From: Pseudomonadaceae bacterium
GTDB lineage: Bacteria; Pseudomonadota; Gammaproteobacteria; Pseudomonadales; Pseudomonadaceae
Direction of reading: 5' to 3'
Assembly: GCA_900766265.1 (NCBI GenBank)
Contig: CAAFUS010000009.1
Span: 1 to 64,000 of the forward strand
Length of the DNA stretch: 64,000 nucleotides
The position numbers and the translations under genes are program-made. Shown piece by piece: positions 53,254 to 60,659 of this stretch (the first letter of the stretch is position 1; every line of letters starts with the position of its first letter). Below the pieces are notes generated by a model that saw nothing but the letters and a program-made list of their open reading frames with translations, was not told the origin of the DNA and ran no database searches.

Positions 53254-53692
53254 CAGAAACCGAAGAAGTCTTCGGTAAAGTGGGGGTGTAACAGCACCCC
53301 CACCCCTCCCGGCTCGAAATCGACGAGCCAGAAAGCGAAGATCAAGAGCGCCTCCGGCGGCCCTTCGGGGACTCTCGGCGAGGCCAGGGGTGCGGGGGAT
53401 AAAGCTCTCCCCTCACCCCAGGCAGAGAGTGATGGGACTGGTGGAGGGTCAAGGGGCGCTTCGCTCGTGATCCTCACCCGGTCCACCCGCAAAGAGCGCG
53501 CGGGCGGCTGCGGCTTCCGGTCACGCCCTTGACTCAGCACGAAGTTAAGGTGTTTTTCGTTACCGTAACGGGAAATCTATCAGGGCGAGATCTCCGATCA
53601 GAACATACAATTAATTTCCGTTACGTAACGCTAGCGTATTTATCGTTACGTAACTATAATTACTCCATACCAAACGGAATGGAGTTCCATCC
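53254..53692. other. prophage intergenic region, possible origin
   Basis: About 440 bp, without a convincing gene. The left half is GC-rich with several hairpin-forming C- and G-tracts, and the right half is AT-rich with palindromes (see separate entry). The location between repressor and coiled-coil gene fits a regulatory or replication-origin block, but no origin motif was identified. Confidence 0.5.
53558..53654. repeat. three CGTTACGTAACG-type palindromes
   Basis: CGTTAC-CGTAACG (53558-53570, with an extra C in the centre), CGTTACGTAACG (53619-53630) and CGTTACGTAAC (53644-53654). The last two are centred 25 bp apart. They lie 39-135 bp upstream of the coiled-coil gene start, so autoregulation by it is possible. 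Confidence 0.8.
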
Positions 53693-54271
53693 ATGATCGA
53701 CCCAGCAGACCGCCAAACCCAGCCCCTCCCCCTGGACGAGCAGCCGGCAAAACGAAAACGCGGGCGGCCAGCTACCGGCCAGGCGCTCAGCAATGCCGAG
53801 CGTCAGCGCCGGTATCGTGAAGCGCAAAAAGCGCAACGTAACGAGAATATGCACAAGGACGTAGCCGAGGGTCTGCGCGCCGAGCTGGCGGACGCCATAG
53901 ATCGCGCGGAGAAAGCAGAGGCCGAGGTAGGGCGCTGGAAGCGGCTGGCAACGATGGCGGAGCGAGCCAGACAAACAGTAGCTAGCGAATTAGAGCAACG
54001 TAACGATAACGAGCTGATGAAGCGCGTAGAGCTGGCCGAGGCAGAGCGTAACGCCATGGGCAAAGAACTAGCCAAGGCTAAGGCGAAAGCCGCGAAGGCA
54101 GGACCGAGAAAACACCGGGACGACGCGCCGCTAAAGACGATCCTGATACACCACAACCAGATGGAAGATCGAAGAAAAAGCGGAGAGCTCAAAGATATAG
54201 ATGCGCTGTGGCGATTCGTAGGAGCCACGCTGCAAGTCATCGAGCAGCACGGGCTCACAGCTCCAAAATAG
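53693..54271 (+). CDS. AT-hook / coiled-coil DNA-binding-like protein
   Basis: A 192-residue protein. The N terminus is basic with an AT-hook-like core (KRKRGRPATGQ, residues 20-30) followed by SNAERQRRYREAQKAQRN; residues 55-140 form a long heptad-rich coiled coil (VAEGLRAELADAIDRAEKAEAEVGRWKRLATM...); the C terminus (LKTILIHHNQMEDRRKSGELKDIDALWRFVGATLQVIEQ) is helical. The layout recalls KfrA-like plasmid proteins, but I cannot assign a family. The gene is preceded by palindromes and contains CGTAACG repeats in its coding sequence. Not a usual inovirus gene. Confidence 0.7.
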   Translation: MIDPADRQTQPLPLDEQPAKRKRGRPATGQALSNAERQRRYREAQKAQRNENMHKDVAEGLRAELADAIDRAEKAEAEVGRWKRLATMAERARQTVASELEQRNDNELMKRVELAEAERNAMGKELAKAKAKAAKAGPRKHRDDAPLKTILIHHNQMEDRRKSGELKDIDALWRFVGATLQVIEQHGLTAPK

Positions 54272-54485
54272 CCCTGCAAGCGCTCTGCAAGGCATCAAGG
54301 CGGGCGTCCAGGGCGGCGCCCTCATCATCGAGCTGCGAAACCCGTTTGCGCAGCTCCCGAACCTCTGCCAAGAGGCGCGGATAATCATCCAGCACCCATT
54401 CCAGGGCATCGGGCCCTAGCCGACCTGGAGCGTACAGCTCGGCCAGGCGGACAAGGCGGGTTTCGAGGTCAACGGCGCATCGCAT
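54255..54485 (-). CDS. small coiled-coil protein, unknown
   Basis: A 76-residue protein, almost all heptad-like (LEWVLDDYPRLLAEVRELRKRVSQLDDEGAALDARLDALQSACRAILEL). It converges with the AT-hook gene and overlaps it by 17 bp. Its ATG lies inside the XerC arm of the dif-like sequence at 54477-54504; no strong ribosome-binding site is visible, so expression is uncertain. Confidence 0.55.
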   Translation of the reverse strand: MRCAVDLETRLVRLAELYAPGRLGPDALEWVLDDYPRLLAEVRELRKRVSQLDDEGAALDARLDALQSACRAILEL

Positions 54486-54570
54486 AATTGACGTTACATT
54501 AAATCGGCCCCGGAGCTTACCAGCATTGTCCGGAGCCGATTAAACGTAACGTCACGTCATTATGCGAAGC
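54477..54570. other. attP-type inverted pair of dif-like sites (right prophage end)
   Basis: Left arm 54477-54504 matches dif in 21 of 28 positions (GCATCGCATAAT...TTA..TTAAAT); right arm 54538-54570 is the opposite orientation with a perfect XerC arm (TTATGCGAAGC). Between, TGACGTTAC..(26 nt, 54489-54514) pairs with 54529-54554 at 23 of 26 positions around a 14-nt loop. The right arm has four more bases between XerC and XerD arms. This matches the CTXphi ssDNA attP hairpin design. Confidence 0.75.
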
Positions 54571-54865
54571 CATATAGATTTTCGTCCCTAGTCGGGCGCT
54601 TCCTATCACTCACTATCGCAGAAGCCTTACGGTAATCGACCTTGCCCAGCGTCGCAGCGAGCGGTTTGATGAGTCTGCTGTCTCGGTCGTCAAGGGCGTC
54701 GGCTGACATTGGATATTCGACACGCTTGTCGAAACAGGCCCGCAGCCAAGAAATTGAACCCGGTTCGAATTGCCGCTGCAGGCTGCCGTGCGTGATTCCT
54801 CGGTCTGAACGGCGCACGCGGTCGAAGTGCCTGGCCGCTCTGTTGCATTCCAAAGGCGTGACGAC
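54571..54865. other. intergenic region between prophage and ModE site
   Basis: About 300 bp between the prophage right end and the ModE operator. A minus-strand ORF of 140 codons (54560-54982) covers it and stops inside the XerC arm, but it overlaps modE and has no recognised homology. I see no gene. Confidence 0.45.
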
Positions 54866-54889
54866 CGTTATATAGTCCCGTATACAGCG
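54866..54889 (+). promoter_or_regulatory. ModE operator
   Basis: CGTTATATA-GTCCCG-TATACAGCG: two 9-bp half-sites, 7 of 9 matching by inversion, separated by 6 bp, close to the ModE consensus CGTTATATA-N6-TATATAACG. It lies 28 bp upstream of the modE start. Repression of modE-modABC by molybdate-bound ModE is inferred. Confidence 0.75.
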
Positions 54890-54917
54890 CTTGTGCCATT
54901 TCCCCTGTGAGATCGAC

Positions 54918-55733
54918 ATGACCGGCGACGAGCTTCCCGAACCCGCGCTCCGTATCGACGGCCACCTATGGTTCAACCGCAACGATAAGGCTTACCTGGG
55001 CGGCAAACGGGTCGAGTTGCTGGAGCAGATCGAGCGAACCGGATCGATCAGCCAGGCGGCCAAGGCCGTCCAGCTCAGCTACAAGGGCGCCTGGGATGCA
55101 GTCGAGGCGATGAACAATCTTTCGGAGCGCCCGCTGGTGGTTCGGGAAACCGGCGGTTCCAGAGGCGGCGGGACACGCCTGACCGACTTCGGTCGGCAGA
55201 TGGTGCATACCTGGCGCCGCATGCAGGCCGAGTACGAACGCTTCCTGGCGCAGCTGGCCGCAGGTGCCGAGCGCCACGAAGAGGCCGACAACCTGCTCAG
55301 GGCCATTGCCATGAAAACCAGTGCGCGTAACCAGTTCAGGGGGCGTGTCGCCGAGGTACGCCCGGGCTCTGTGAATGGCAGCGTCACGCTGGACCTGGCG
55401 GGCGGGATGACGCTGGTCGCCAACATCACCCGCGACAGCATCGAGGCGCTGCAGCTCGCCCCCGGCACGCCGGCGATCGCCCTCATCAAATCGAACTTCG
55501 TGCTGTTGTCGCCTGACCCCGACGTGCGGATCAGCACCCATAACCGCCTGCATGGCGTGGTGCTTTCCATTACCCCGGGGGCGATCAACAGCGAGGTTAA
55601 GCTGCAGTTGTCCGAGCATCGCACGCTGGTTGCGGTGGTCACCAACCACAGTGTGGACGAGCTGGGCATCCAGGTCGGCCAGCCCTGCACCGCCTTGATC
55701 AAGGCCTCCCATATCATCATTGCCGTCGACTGA
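54918..55733 (+). CDS. modE: molybdenum-dependent transcriptional regulator ModE
   Basis: A 271-residue regulator. Its N-terminal winged HTH (residues about 20-115, LLEQIERTGSISQAAKAVQLSYKGAWDAVEAMNNLSERPLVVRETGGSRGGGTRLTDFG) is of the LysR-like ModE type; two Di-Mop/TOBE domains (about 135-200 and 205-271: SARNQFRGRVAEVRPGSVNGSV... and HNRLHGVVLSITPGAINSEV...) bind molybdate or tungstate. A ModE operator lies just upstream, so it likely autoregulates. The ATG at 54918 follows GAG; nine upstream codons lack homology. First gene of modE-modABC. Confidence 0.95.
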   Translation: MTGDELPEPALRIDGHLWFNRNDKAYLGGKRVELLEQIERTGSISQAAKAVQLSYKGAWDAVEAMNNLSERPLVVRETGGSRGGGTRLTDFGRQMVHTWRRMQAEYERFLAQLAAGAERHEEADNLLRAIAMKTSARNQFRGRVAEVRPGSVNGSVTLDLAGGMTLVANITRDSIEALQLAPGTPAIALIKSNFVLLSPDPDVRISTHNRLHGVVLSITPGAINSEVKLQLSEHRTLVAVVTNHSVDELGIQVGQPCTALIKASHIIIAVD

Positions 55734-55743
55734 GCGAGACGTT

Positions 55744-56505
55744 ATGCCTACCCTCTTCCTCCGCTTCCTTTTACCGGTCCTTTGCGTTCTGCTGCCCAGA
55801 CTTGCCAACGCCGATGAGGTTCAGGTCGCCGTTGCCGCGAACTTCAGTGCGCCGATGCGCGAGCTGGCCGAGGCGTTCGAGGCTTCGACCGGACATCGGG
55901 CGCGGCTCGCCTATGGCTCGACCGGCAAGTTCTACGCCCAGATCAGCAACGGCGCGCCCTTCGATGTGCTTTTCAGCGCCGACAGCACCACACCTACGCG
56001 CCTGGTGCAGGAAGGCAAGGCCCTGGGGGATACCCAGTTCACTTATGCCCTCGGGCAACTGGTGCTCTGGTCGGCCCGCGAAGGCTACGCGAGCGATGGC
56101 GAGGCACTGCTCGCGCGCGCCGATTTCCGCCACCTGTCAATCGCGAGCCCGAGCGCAGCACCCTATGGCGCCGCCGCCCTGGAGGTGCTGCGCGGCATGG
56201 GGCTGGAGGCCGAGCTCAAGGGCAAGCTCGTCCAGGGCGAAAACATCACCCAGGCCTATCAGTTCGTGGCCACGGGCAACGCCGAGGTCGGTTTCGTCGC
56301 CCTGTCCCAGGTCTACCTGGATGGCGAGATAAGCCGCGGTTCGGCCTGGATCGTACCCGCCGAGCGCTACTCGCCGATTCGCCAGGACGCCGTCGTGCTC
56401 GCGCGTGGACGTGACAATCCAGCGGCCCGTGCGCTGCTCGACTTCATGCACACCGAGCAGGCCAGAACGCTGATGGCCCGGTACGGGTACGGCGTTGAAC
56501 CATGA
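55744..56505 (+). CDS. modA: molybdate ABC transporter substrate-binding protein
   Basis: Periplasmic molybdate-binding protein, 253 residues. Signal peptide MPTLFLRFLLPVLCVLLPRLANA, then the ModA signatures VAVAANFSAPMRELAEAFEASTGHRARLAYGSTGKFYAQISNGAPFDVLFSADSTTPTRL and TQAYQFVATGNAEVGFVALSQV. The mature fold matches group D binding proteins for oxyanions. It starts 10 bp after modE and overlaps modB by 4 bp, so it is one operon. Confidence 0.95.
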   Translation: MPTLFLRFLLPVLCVLLPRLANADEVQVAVAANFSAPMRELAEAFEASTGHRARLAYGSTGKFYAQISNGAPFDVLFSADSTTPTRLVQEGKALGDTQFTYALGQLVLWSAREGYASDGEALLARADFRHLSIASPSAAPYGAAALEVLRGMGLEAELKGKLVQGENITQAYQFVATGNAEVGFVALSQVYLDGEISRGSAWIVPAERYSPIRQDAVVLARGRDNPAARALLDFMHTEQARTLMARYGYGVEP

Positions 56506-57173
56506 GCCCGGAAGACTGGGGCGCGATTTGGCTCACGCTCAAGCTGGCGACGCTGGTTACCCTGTTACTGTTGCTGCTCGGGACCCCGCTGGCCTGGTGG
56601 CTGGCACGCACCCGCTCGCGCTTCAAGGGCGCGGTGTCGGCGCTGGTCGCGATGCCGTTGATCCTGCCGCCGACGGTCATGGGCTTCTACCTGCTGCTGC
56701 TGATGGGGCCGCAGGGGCCGGTCGGGCACCTGACCGAGGCGACCGGCATCGGCCTGCTGCCCTTCACCTTCGCGGGGCTCGTCATCGCCTCGATGGTCTA
56801 CTCGCTGCCGTTCGTGGTGCAGCCGCTGCACAACGCCTTCGCCGCCATCGGACCTCGCCCGCTGGAGGTCGCCGCGACGTTGCGCGCCTCGCCGTGGGAC
56901 AGCTTCCGGCATGTCGTGCTGCCCCTGGCGCGCCCGGGGTTCATCAGCGCGACGGTGATGGGCTTCGCCCATACCGTGGGCGAGTTCGGCGTGGTGCTGA
57001 TGATCGGCGGCAACATCCCGGACCGCACCCGCGTCGTCTCGGTGCAGATCTACGACCATGTCGAGGCGATGCAGTACGACAACGCCCACATACTGTCGGC
57101 GTGCCTGGTGGTGTTCAGCTTCGTGGTGCTGGTGATACTGGGCCGTTTGCGGCGGGAGGCCGTTCATGTCTGA
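56502..57173 (+). CDS. modB: molybdate ABC transporter permease
   Basis: A 223-residue inner-membrane permease with five to six helices. It contains the EAA loop RPLEVAATLRASPWDSFRHVVLPLARPGFISATVMGFAHTVGEFGVVLMIGGNIPDRT that contacts ModC. Overlaps modA (4 bp) and modC (8 bp). Confidence 0.95.
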   Translation: MSPEDWGAIWLTLKLATLVTLLLLLLGTPLAWWLARTRSRFKGAVSALVAMPLILPPTVMGFYLLLLMGPQGPVGHLTEATGIGLLPFTFAGLVIASMVYSLPFVVQPLHNAFAAIGPRPLEVAATLRASPWDSFRHVVLPLARPGFISATVMGFAHTVGEFGVVLMIGGNIPDRTRVVSVQIYDHVEAMQYDNAHILSACLVVFSFVVLVILGRLRREAVHV

Positions 57174-58242
57174 GGTGGGAATCGACGCTCAGCTTCAGGT
57201 GCAGAGGGACGCCTTTCGGCTCGATGTTCGCTTGCAGCTGCCCGCCACCGGGATCAGCGTGCTGTTCGGTCGCTCCGGCTGTGGCAAGACGACCCTGCTG
57301 CGCGCCATCGCCGGCCTGCAACCGGCCCAGGGCCAGCTCAGCTTTTGCGGCGAGCGCTGGCTCGACGGCCGCTACTGCCTGCCGACCCATCGCCGTCCGC
57401 TCGGCTACGTGTTCCAGGAAGCGAGCCTGTTCGACCACCTGGACGTTCGCGACAACCTGACCTTCGGCTACCGCCGCGTACCGCGTGCCGAGCGCCATAT
57501 CGACCTCGACGAGGCGACCGCCCTCCTCGGCCTGGACGCTTTGCTGCCTCGCCGCGCCAACCAGCTCTCCGGTGGGCAACGCCAGCGGGTCGCCATTGCC
57601 CGGGCGCTGTTGACCAGCCCCAGATTGCTGTTGATGGACGAGCCGCTCGCTAGCCTCGATCTGGACAGCAAGGCGGAGATCCTGCCGTACCTGGAGCGCC
57701 TGCATGCCGAGCTCTCCATTCCGGTGGTGTACGTCACCCATTCGCCGGACGAGGTCACCCGGCTCGCCGATCATCTGGTGCTGCTCGAGGCTGGACGGGT
57801 ACGCGCCAGCGGGTCGTTGAATGAACTGCTGACCGACCCCGATCTCCCCCTCGCCCAGCTGGACGAAGCCGCCGCGGTGCTGACCGCGACCCTCGCCGAG
57901 CATGACGCCCACTACCACCTGAGCACCCTGAACGTGCCGGGCGGCACGCTCAGCGTCGCGCTGTCGGACCTGCCCCTCGGCACCCGGACCCGCCTGCGCA
58001 TACTGGCCCGGGACGTCAGCCTCGCCCTGGCGCCGCCGCATCGGAGCAGCATCCTCAATAGCCTTCCGGCGCGCATCCAGGACCTGACGCCCGACCGCGA
58101 CCCGGGCCGCCTGCTCGTGCGGCTGGATCTGGGCGGCACGTCGATCCTGGCGCGCATTACCCGCCGGTCCGCCGACCAGTTAGCCTTGAGACCCGGTCTA
58201 GACGTGTACGCGCAGATCAAATCCGCCGCGCTGGTTCGTTGA
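57166..58242 (+). CDS. modC: molybdate ABC transporter ATP-binding protein
   Basis: ATPase of ModABC, 358 residues. Walker A GRSGCGKT, signature LSGGQRQR, Walker B LLLMDEPLASLD, and switch His (VTHSPDEV) are intact; the C-terminal part (from about 290) is a TOBE regulatory domain (SSILNSLPARIQDLTPDRDPGRLLVRLDLGGTSILARITRRSADQLALRPG), which can bind molybdate and inhibit transport. Last gene of the operon. Confidence 0.95.
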   Translation: MSEVGIDAQLQVQRDAFRLDVRLQLPATGISVLFGRSGCGKTTLLRAIAGLQPAQGQLSFCGERWLDGRYCLPTHRRPLGYVFQEASLFDHLDVRDNLTFGYRRVPRAERHIDLDEATALLGLDALLPRRANQLSGGQRQRVAIARALLTSPRLLLMDEPLASLDLDSKAEILPYLERLHAELSIPVVYVTHSPDEVTRLADHLVLLEAGRVRASGSLNELLTDPDLPLAQLDEAAAVLTATLAEHDAHYHLSTLNVPGGTLSVALSDLPLGTRTRLRILARDVSLALAPPHRSSILNSLPARIQDLTPDRDPGRLLVRLDLGGTSILARITRRSADQLALRPGLDVYAQIKSAALVR

Positions 58243-58272
58243 GCCGCGCGCCTGTAACCCTTGGATGACGCC

Positions 58273-58698
58273 ATGAACATTCACCCGTACCAACCGGCCG
58301 ACGAAGACGCGGTCGTGCAACTCTGGAGGGACTGCGGCCTGACGCGCCCCTGGAACGACCCGCACAGGGACATCGCTCGCAAACTGAGCCAGCAGCCGGA
58401 GCTGTTCCTGGTCGGAGAACTCGCTGGCGAAGTGATTGCCAGCGCCATGGCCGGGTACGACGGTCATCGAGGATCGGTCCATTACCTGGCCGTCGCGCCG
58501 GGGTATCAGGCGCAGGGCCATGGTCGGCGAATGCTGGAGGCGGTCGAGCAGCGTCTGCTCGCCCTGGGCTGTCCCAAGCTTAACCTGCTGGTGCGCACAT
58601 CCAACGAGCGGACGCTGGCGTTCTACCGTTCGCTCGGCTACGGGATCGATGACGTGTTCAGCCTCGGCAAGCGCCTGATTCCGGACCTTCCCGACTGA
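58273..58698 (+). CDS. GNAT family acetyltransferase (YpeA-like)
   Basis: A 141-residue GNAT, the same length as E. coli YpeA. It has the acetyl-CoA loop VHYLAVAPGYQAQGHGRRMLEAVEQRLLALGCPKLNLLVRTSNERTLAFYRSLGYGIDDVFSLGKRL. The ATG at 58273 fits the family, though an in-frame TTG four codons earlier exists. Acceptor unknown. It is 30 bp after modC, in the same direction, but functional linkage is unlikely. Confidence 0.88.
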   Translation: MNIHPYQPADEDAVVQLWRDCGLTRPWNDPHRDIARKLSQQPELFLVGELAGEVIASAMAGYDGHRGSVHYLAVAPGYQAQGHGRRMLEAVEQRLLALGCPKLNLLVRTSNERTLAFYRSLGYGIDDVFSLGKRLIPDLPD

Positions 58699-58842
58699 GC
58701 GGCGGTTTCTGCCCGCGCGAACCGCCCCGTCGTTATCGCTGTCCCTGCGTTTGTGATGCAGGGTCCGCTGGTTTAGGGTTGAAACCCTGTCCTTGCGCTC
58801 CGCTCGCCCCGGCCGGCGGAATCCCGGTAACCAACGAGTCCC

Positions 58843-60426
58843 ATGCCCATGCGTCTAGCCGCCCTCGCCCTTCTGTTTGCCCCCTTCTGCGCCCAGGCCG
58901 CGAGCCTGGCGGTCTGTACCGAGGCCAGCCCGGACGGGTTCGACGTGGTGCAGTACAACGCGCTGACCACCACCAACGCGTCGGCCGACGTACTGATGAA
59001 TCGCCTGGTGGAGTTCGATGCCGAGCGCGGCGAGCTGCTGCCCAGCCTGGCCCGTCGCTGGGAAGTGTCCGAGGATGGGCTGAGCTATCGCTTCACGCTG
59101 CGTGACGACGTGCCGTTCCATCGCACCGACTATTTCACCCCCAGCCGACCGCTCCAGGCCGAGGACGTGGTGTTCAGCTTCCGCCGTATGCTCGATGCCG
59201 ACCATCCCTGGCACGGTACCGCGGCCAGCGGCTATCCCCACGCGCAGTCGATGCAGTGGCCGGAGCTGATCCGCAGCGTAGAAGCCAGCGATCCCCATAC
59301 AGTGACCGTTACTCTGACAAGGCCGGATGCGACCTTCCTGGCGACCCTGAGCATGGGGTTCGCCTCGATCTATTCGGCCGAATACGCCGGCCAGCTGATG
59401 AGTGCCGGCACGCCGGAAAAGCTCAACAGCGAGCCGATCGGCACCGGGCCCTTCGTGCTCCGCCGCTTCCAGCGTGATGCGGTGGTGCGCTACACGGCCA
59501 ACGCCGACTATTTCGCCGGTGCGCCCAAGGTCGATGCGCTGATCTACGCCATCACTCCCGACGCCAACGTAAGGCTGCAGAAGTTGCGCCGTGGCGAGTG
59601 CCAGGTCGCGCTCTCGCCCAAACCGCAGGATGTGCAGGCCGCGCACCAGAACAAGAACCTCAAGGTGGAACAGACGCCAGCCTTCATGACCGCGTTCGTC
59701 GCTCTCAACAGCGACCACCCGCCGCTGGACCAGCCCAAGGTACGTCAGGCGATCAACCTGGCGTTCGACAAGGCCAGTTACCTCAAGGCAGTGTTCGAGG
59801 GCAGCGCGACGGAAGCCAACGGTCCTTATCCGCCCAACACCTGGAGCTACGCGAAAGAGCTGACAGGCTACCCGCACGACCCGGAAAAAGCCCGGGCGCT
59901 GCTGGCCGAGGCCGGCCTTGCCGAAGGCTTCAAGACGCGCATCTGGACCCGGCCGAGCGGCAGCGTGCTGAACCCCAACCCCAGCCTCGGCGCGCAGCTG
60001 CTGCAGGCGGACCTGGCCAAAGTCGGCATCCAGGCCGAGATCCAGGTAGTCGAATGGGGTGAGCTGATTCGCCGGGCGAAAGCCGGGGAACACGACCTGC
60101 TGTTCATGGGCTGGGCCGGCGACAACGGTGACCCGGACAATTTCCTGACGCCGCAATTCGCCTGCGCGTCGAAGGCGTCCGGGCTGAACTTCGCGCGCTT
60201 TTGCGACGAGCGCCTCGACGGCTTTGTCCGCGACGGCAAGGCGACCAGCGACCAGACCAAACGCACCGAGCTCTACCACCAGGCGCAACGGATCATCCAG
60301 GAGCAGGCCCTCTGGGTACCGCTGGCGCACCCCACCGCCAGTGCCTTGCTGCGTACCGAGGTGCAGGGCTATCGCGTCAGCCCCTTCGGGCGGGTCGATT
60401 TTTCCACGGTCAGCGTGTCGCGCTAG
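58843..60426 (+). CDS. peptide/dipeptide ABC transporter substrate-binding protein (DppA-like), orphan
   Basis: A 527-residue periplasmic binding protein of the SBP_bac_5 family. Signal peptide MRLAALALLFAPFCAQA; then ASPDGFDVVQYNALTTTNASADVLMNRLVEFD, the SEPIGTGPFVLRRFQRDAVVRYTANADYF segment and the WAGDNGDPDNFLTPQFACASKASGLNFARFCDERLDGFV block, typical of DppA-type dipeptide or haem-precursor carriers. No permease or ATPase gene follows, so it must use a transporter encoded elsewhere. Start may be the second Met. Confidence 0.88.
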   Translation: MPMRLAALALLFAPFCAQAASLAVCTEASPDGFDVVQYNALTTTNASADVLMNRLVEFDAERGELLPSLARRWEVSEDGLSYRFTLRDDVPFHRTDYFTPSRPLQAEDVVFSFRRMLDADHPWHGTAASGYPHAQSMQWPELIRSVEASDPHTVTVTLTRPDATFLATLSMGFASIYSAEYAGQLMSAGTPEKLNSEPIGTGPFVLRRFQRDAVVRYTANADYFAGAPKVDALIYAITPDANVRLQKLRRGECQVALSPKPQDVQAAHQNKNLKVEQTPAFMTAFVALNSDHPPLDQPKVRQAINLAFDKASYLKAVFEGSATEANGPYPPNTWSYAKELTGYPHDPEKARALLAEAGLAEGFKTRIWTRPSGSVLNPNPSLGAQLLQADLAKVGIQAEIQVVEWGELIRRAKAGEHDLLFMGWAGDNGDPDNFLTPQFACASKASGLNFARFCDERLDGFVRDGKATSDQTKRTELYHQAQRIIQEQALWVPLAHPTASALLRTEVQGYRVSPFGRVDFSTVSVSR

Positions 60427-60659
60427 CGCCGCCCGGGCACGCGCGATGTGGGCCCGGACACCTTTTCGAAGATCCGCTGGCAGCGTCAGGCAGCGCTGCC
60501 ATCCACGGTCCCCAGCGTAAGGCCTGCCGGCCGCTCGACTGTTGTCAAAACCAGTTCCTCGCATTCTTTGCGGCACCACTGGCGCCCGGCATGTTCGAAA
60601 CGATATGTCACAGATGCGCCAGCGCTCTCACACCGCCCGCTTCATCGAGCCTCCTGACG

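Larger units (their letters stand above)
47100..54570. mobile_element. filamentous prophage (inovirus) integrated at dif
   Basis: The segment between the XerC arm of the intact dif and the last XerC-arm copy carries, on the minus strand, Rep, four tiny genes, an ssDNA-binding protein, a major coat gene, pIII, pVI and Zot homologues, then a divergent XRE repressor and a coiled-coil gene. No tyrosine or serine integrase is seen. Insertion through host XerC/XerD is therefore inferred. The true left end could be 47284 rather than 47100 because a second dif-like copy lies there. Interior base composition is more AT-rich than neighbours in the pIII and intergenic parts. Confidence 0.92.

Noticed and set aside
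54560..54982. 140-codon minus-strand ORF ending in the attR XerC arm, possibly disrupted by the prophage
   Set aside because: Overlaps the modE start and ModE operator and has no recognisable homology; kept only as an intergenic note.
58855..60579. 574-codon minus-strand ORF
   Set aside because: Antisense to the SBP_bac_5 gene, which has a signal peptide and family motifs.
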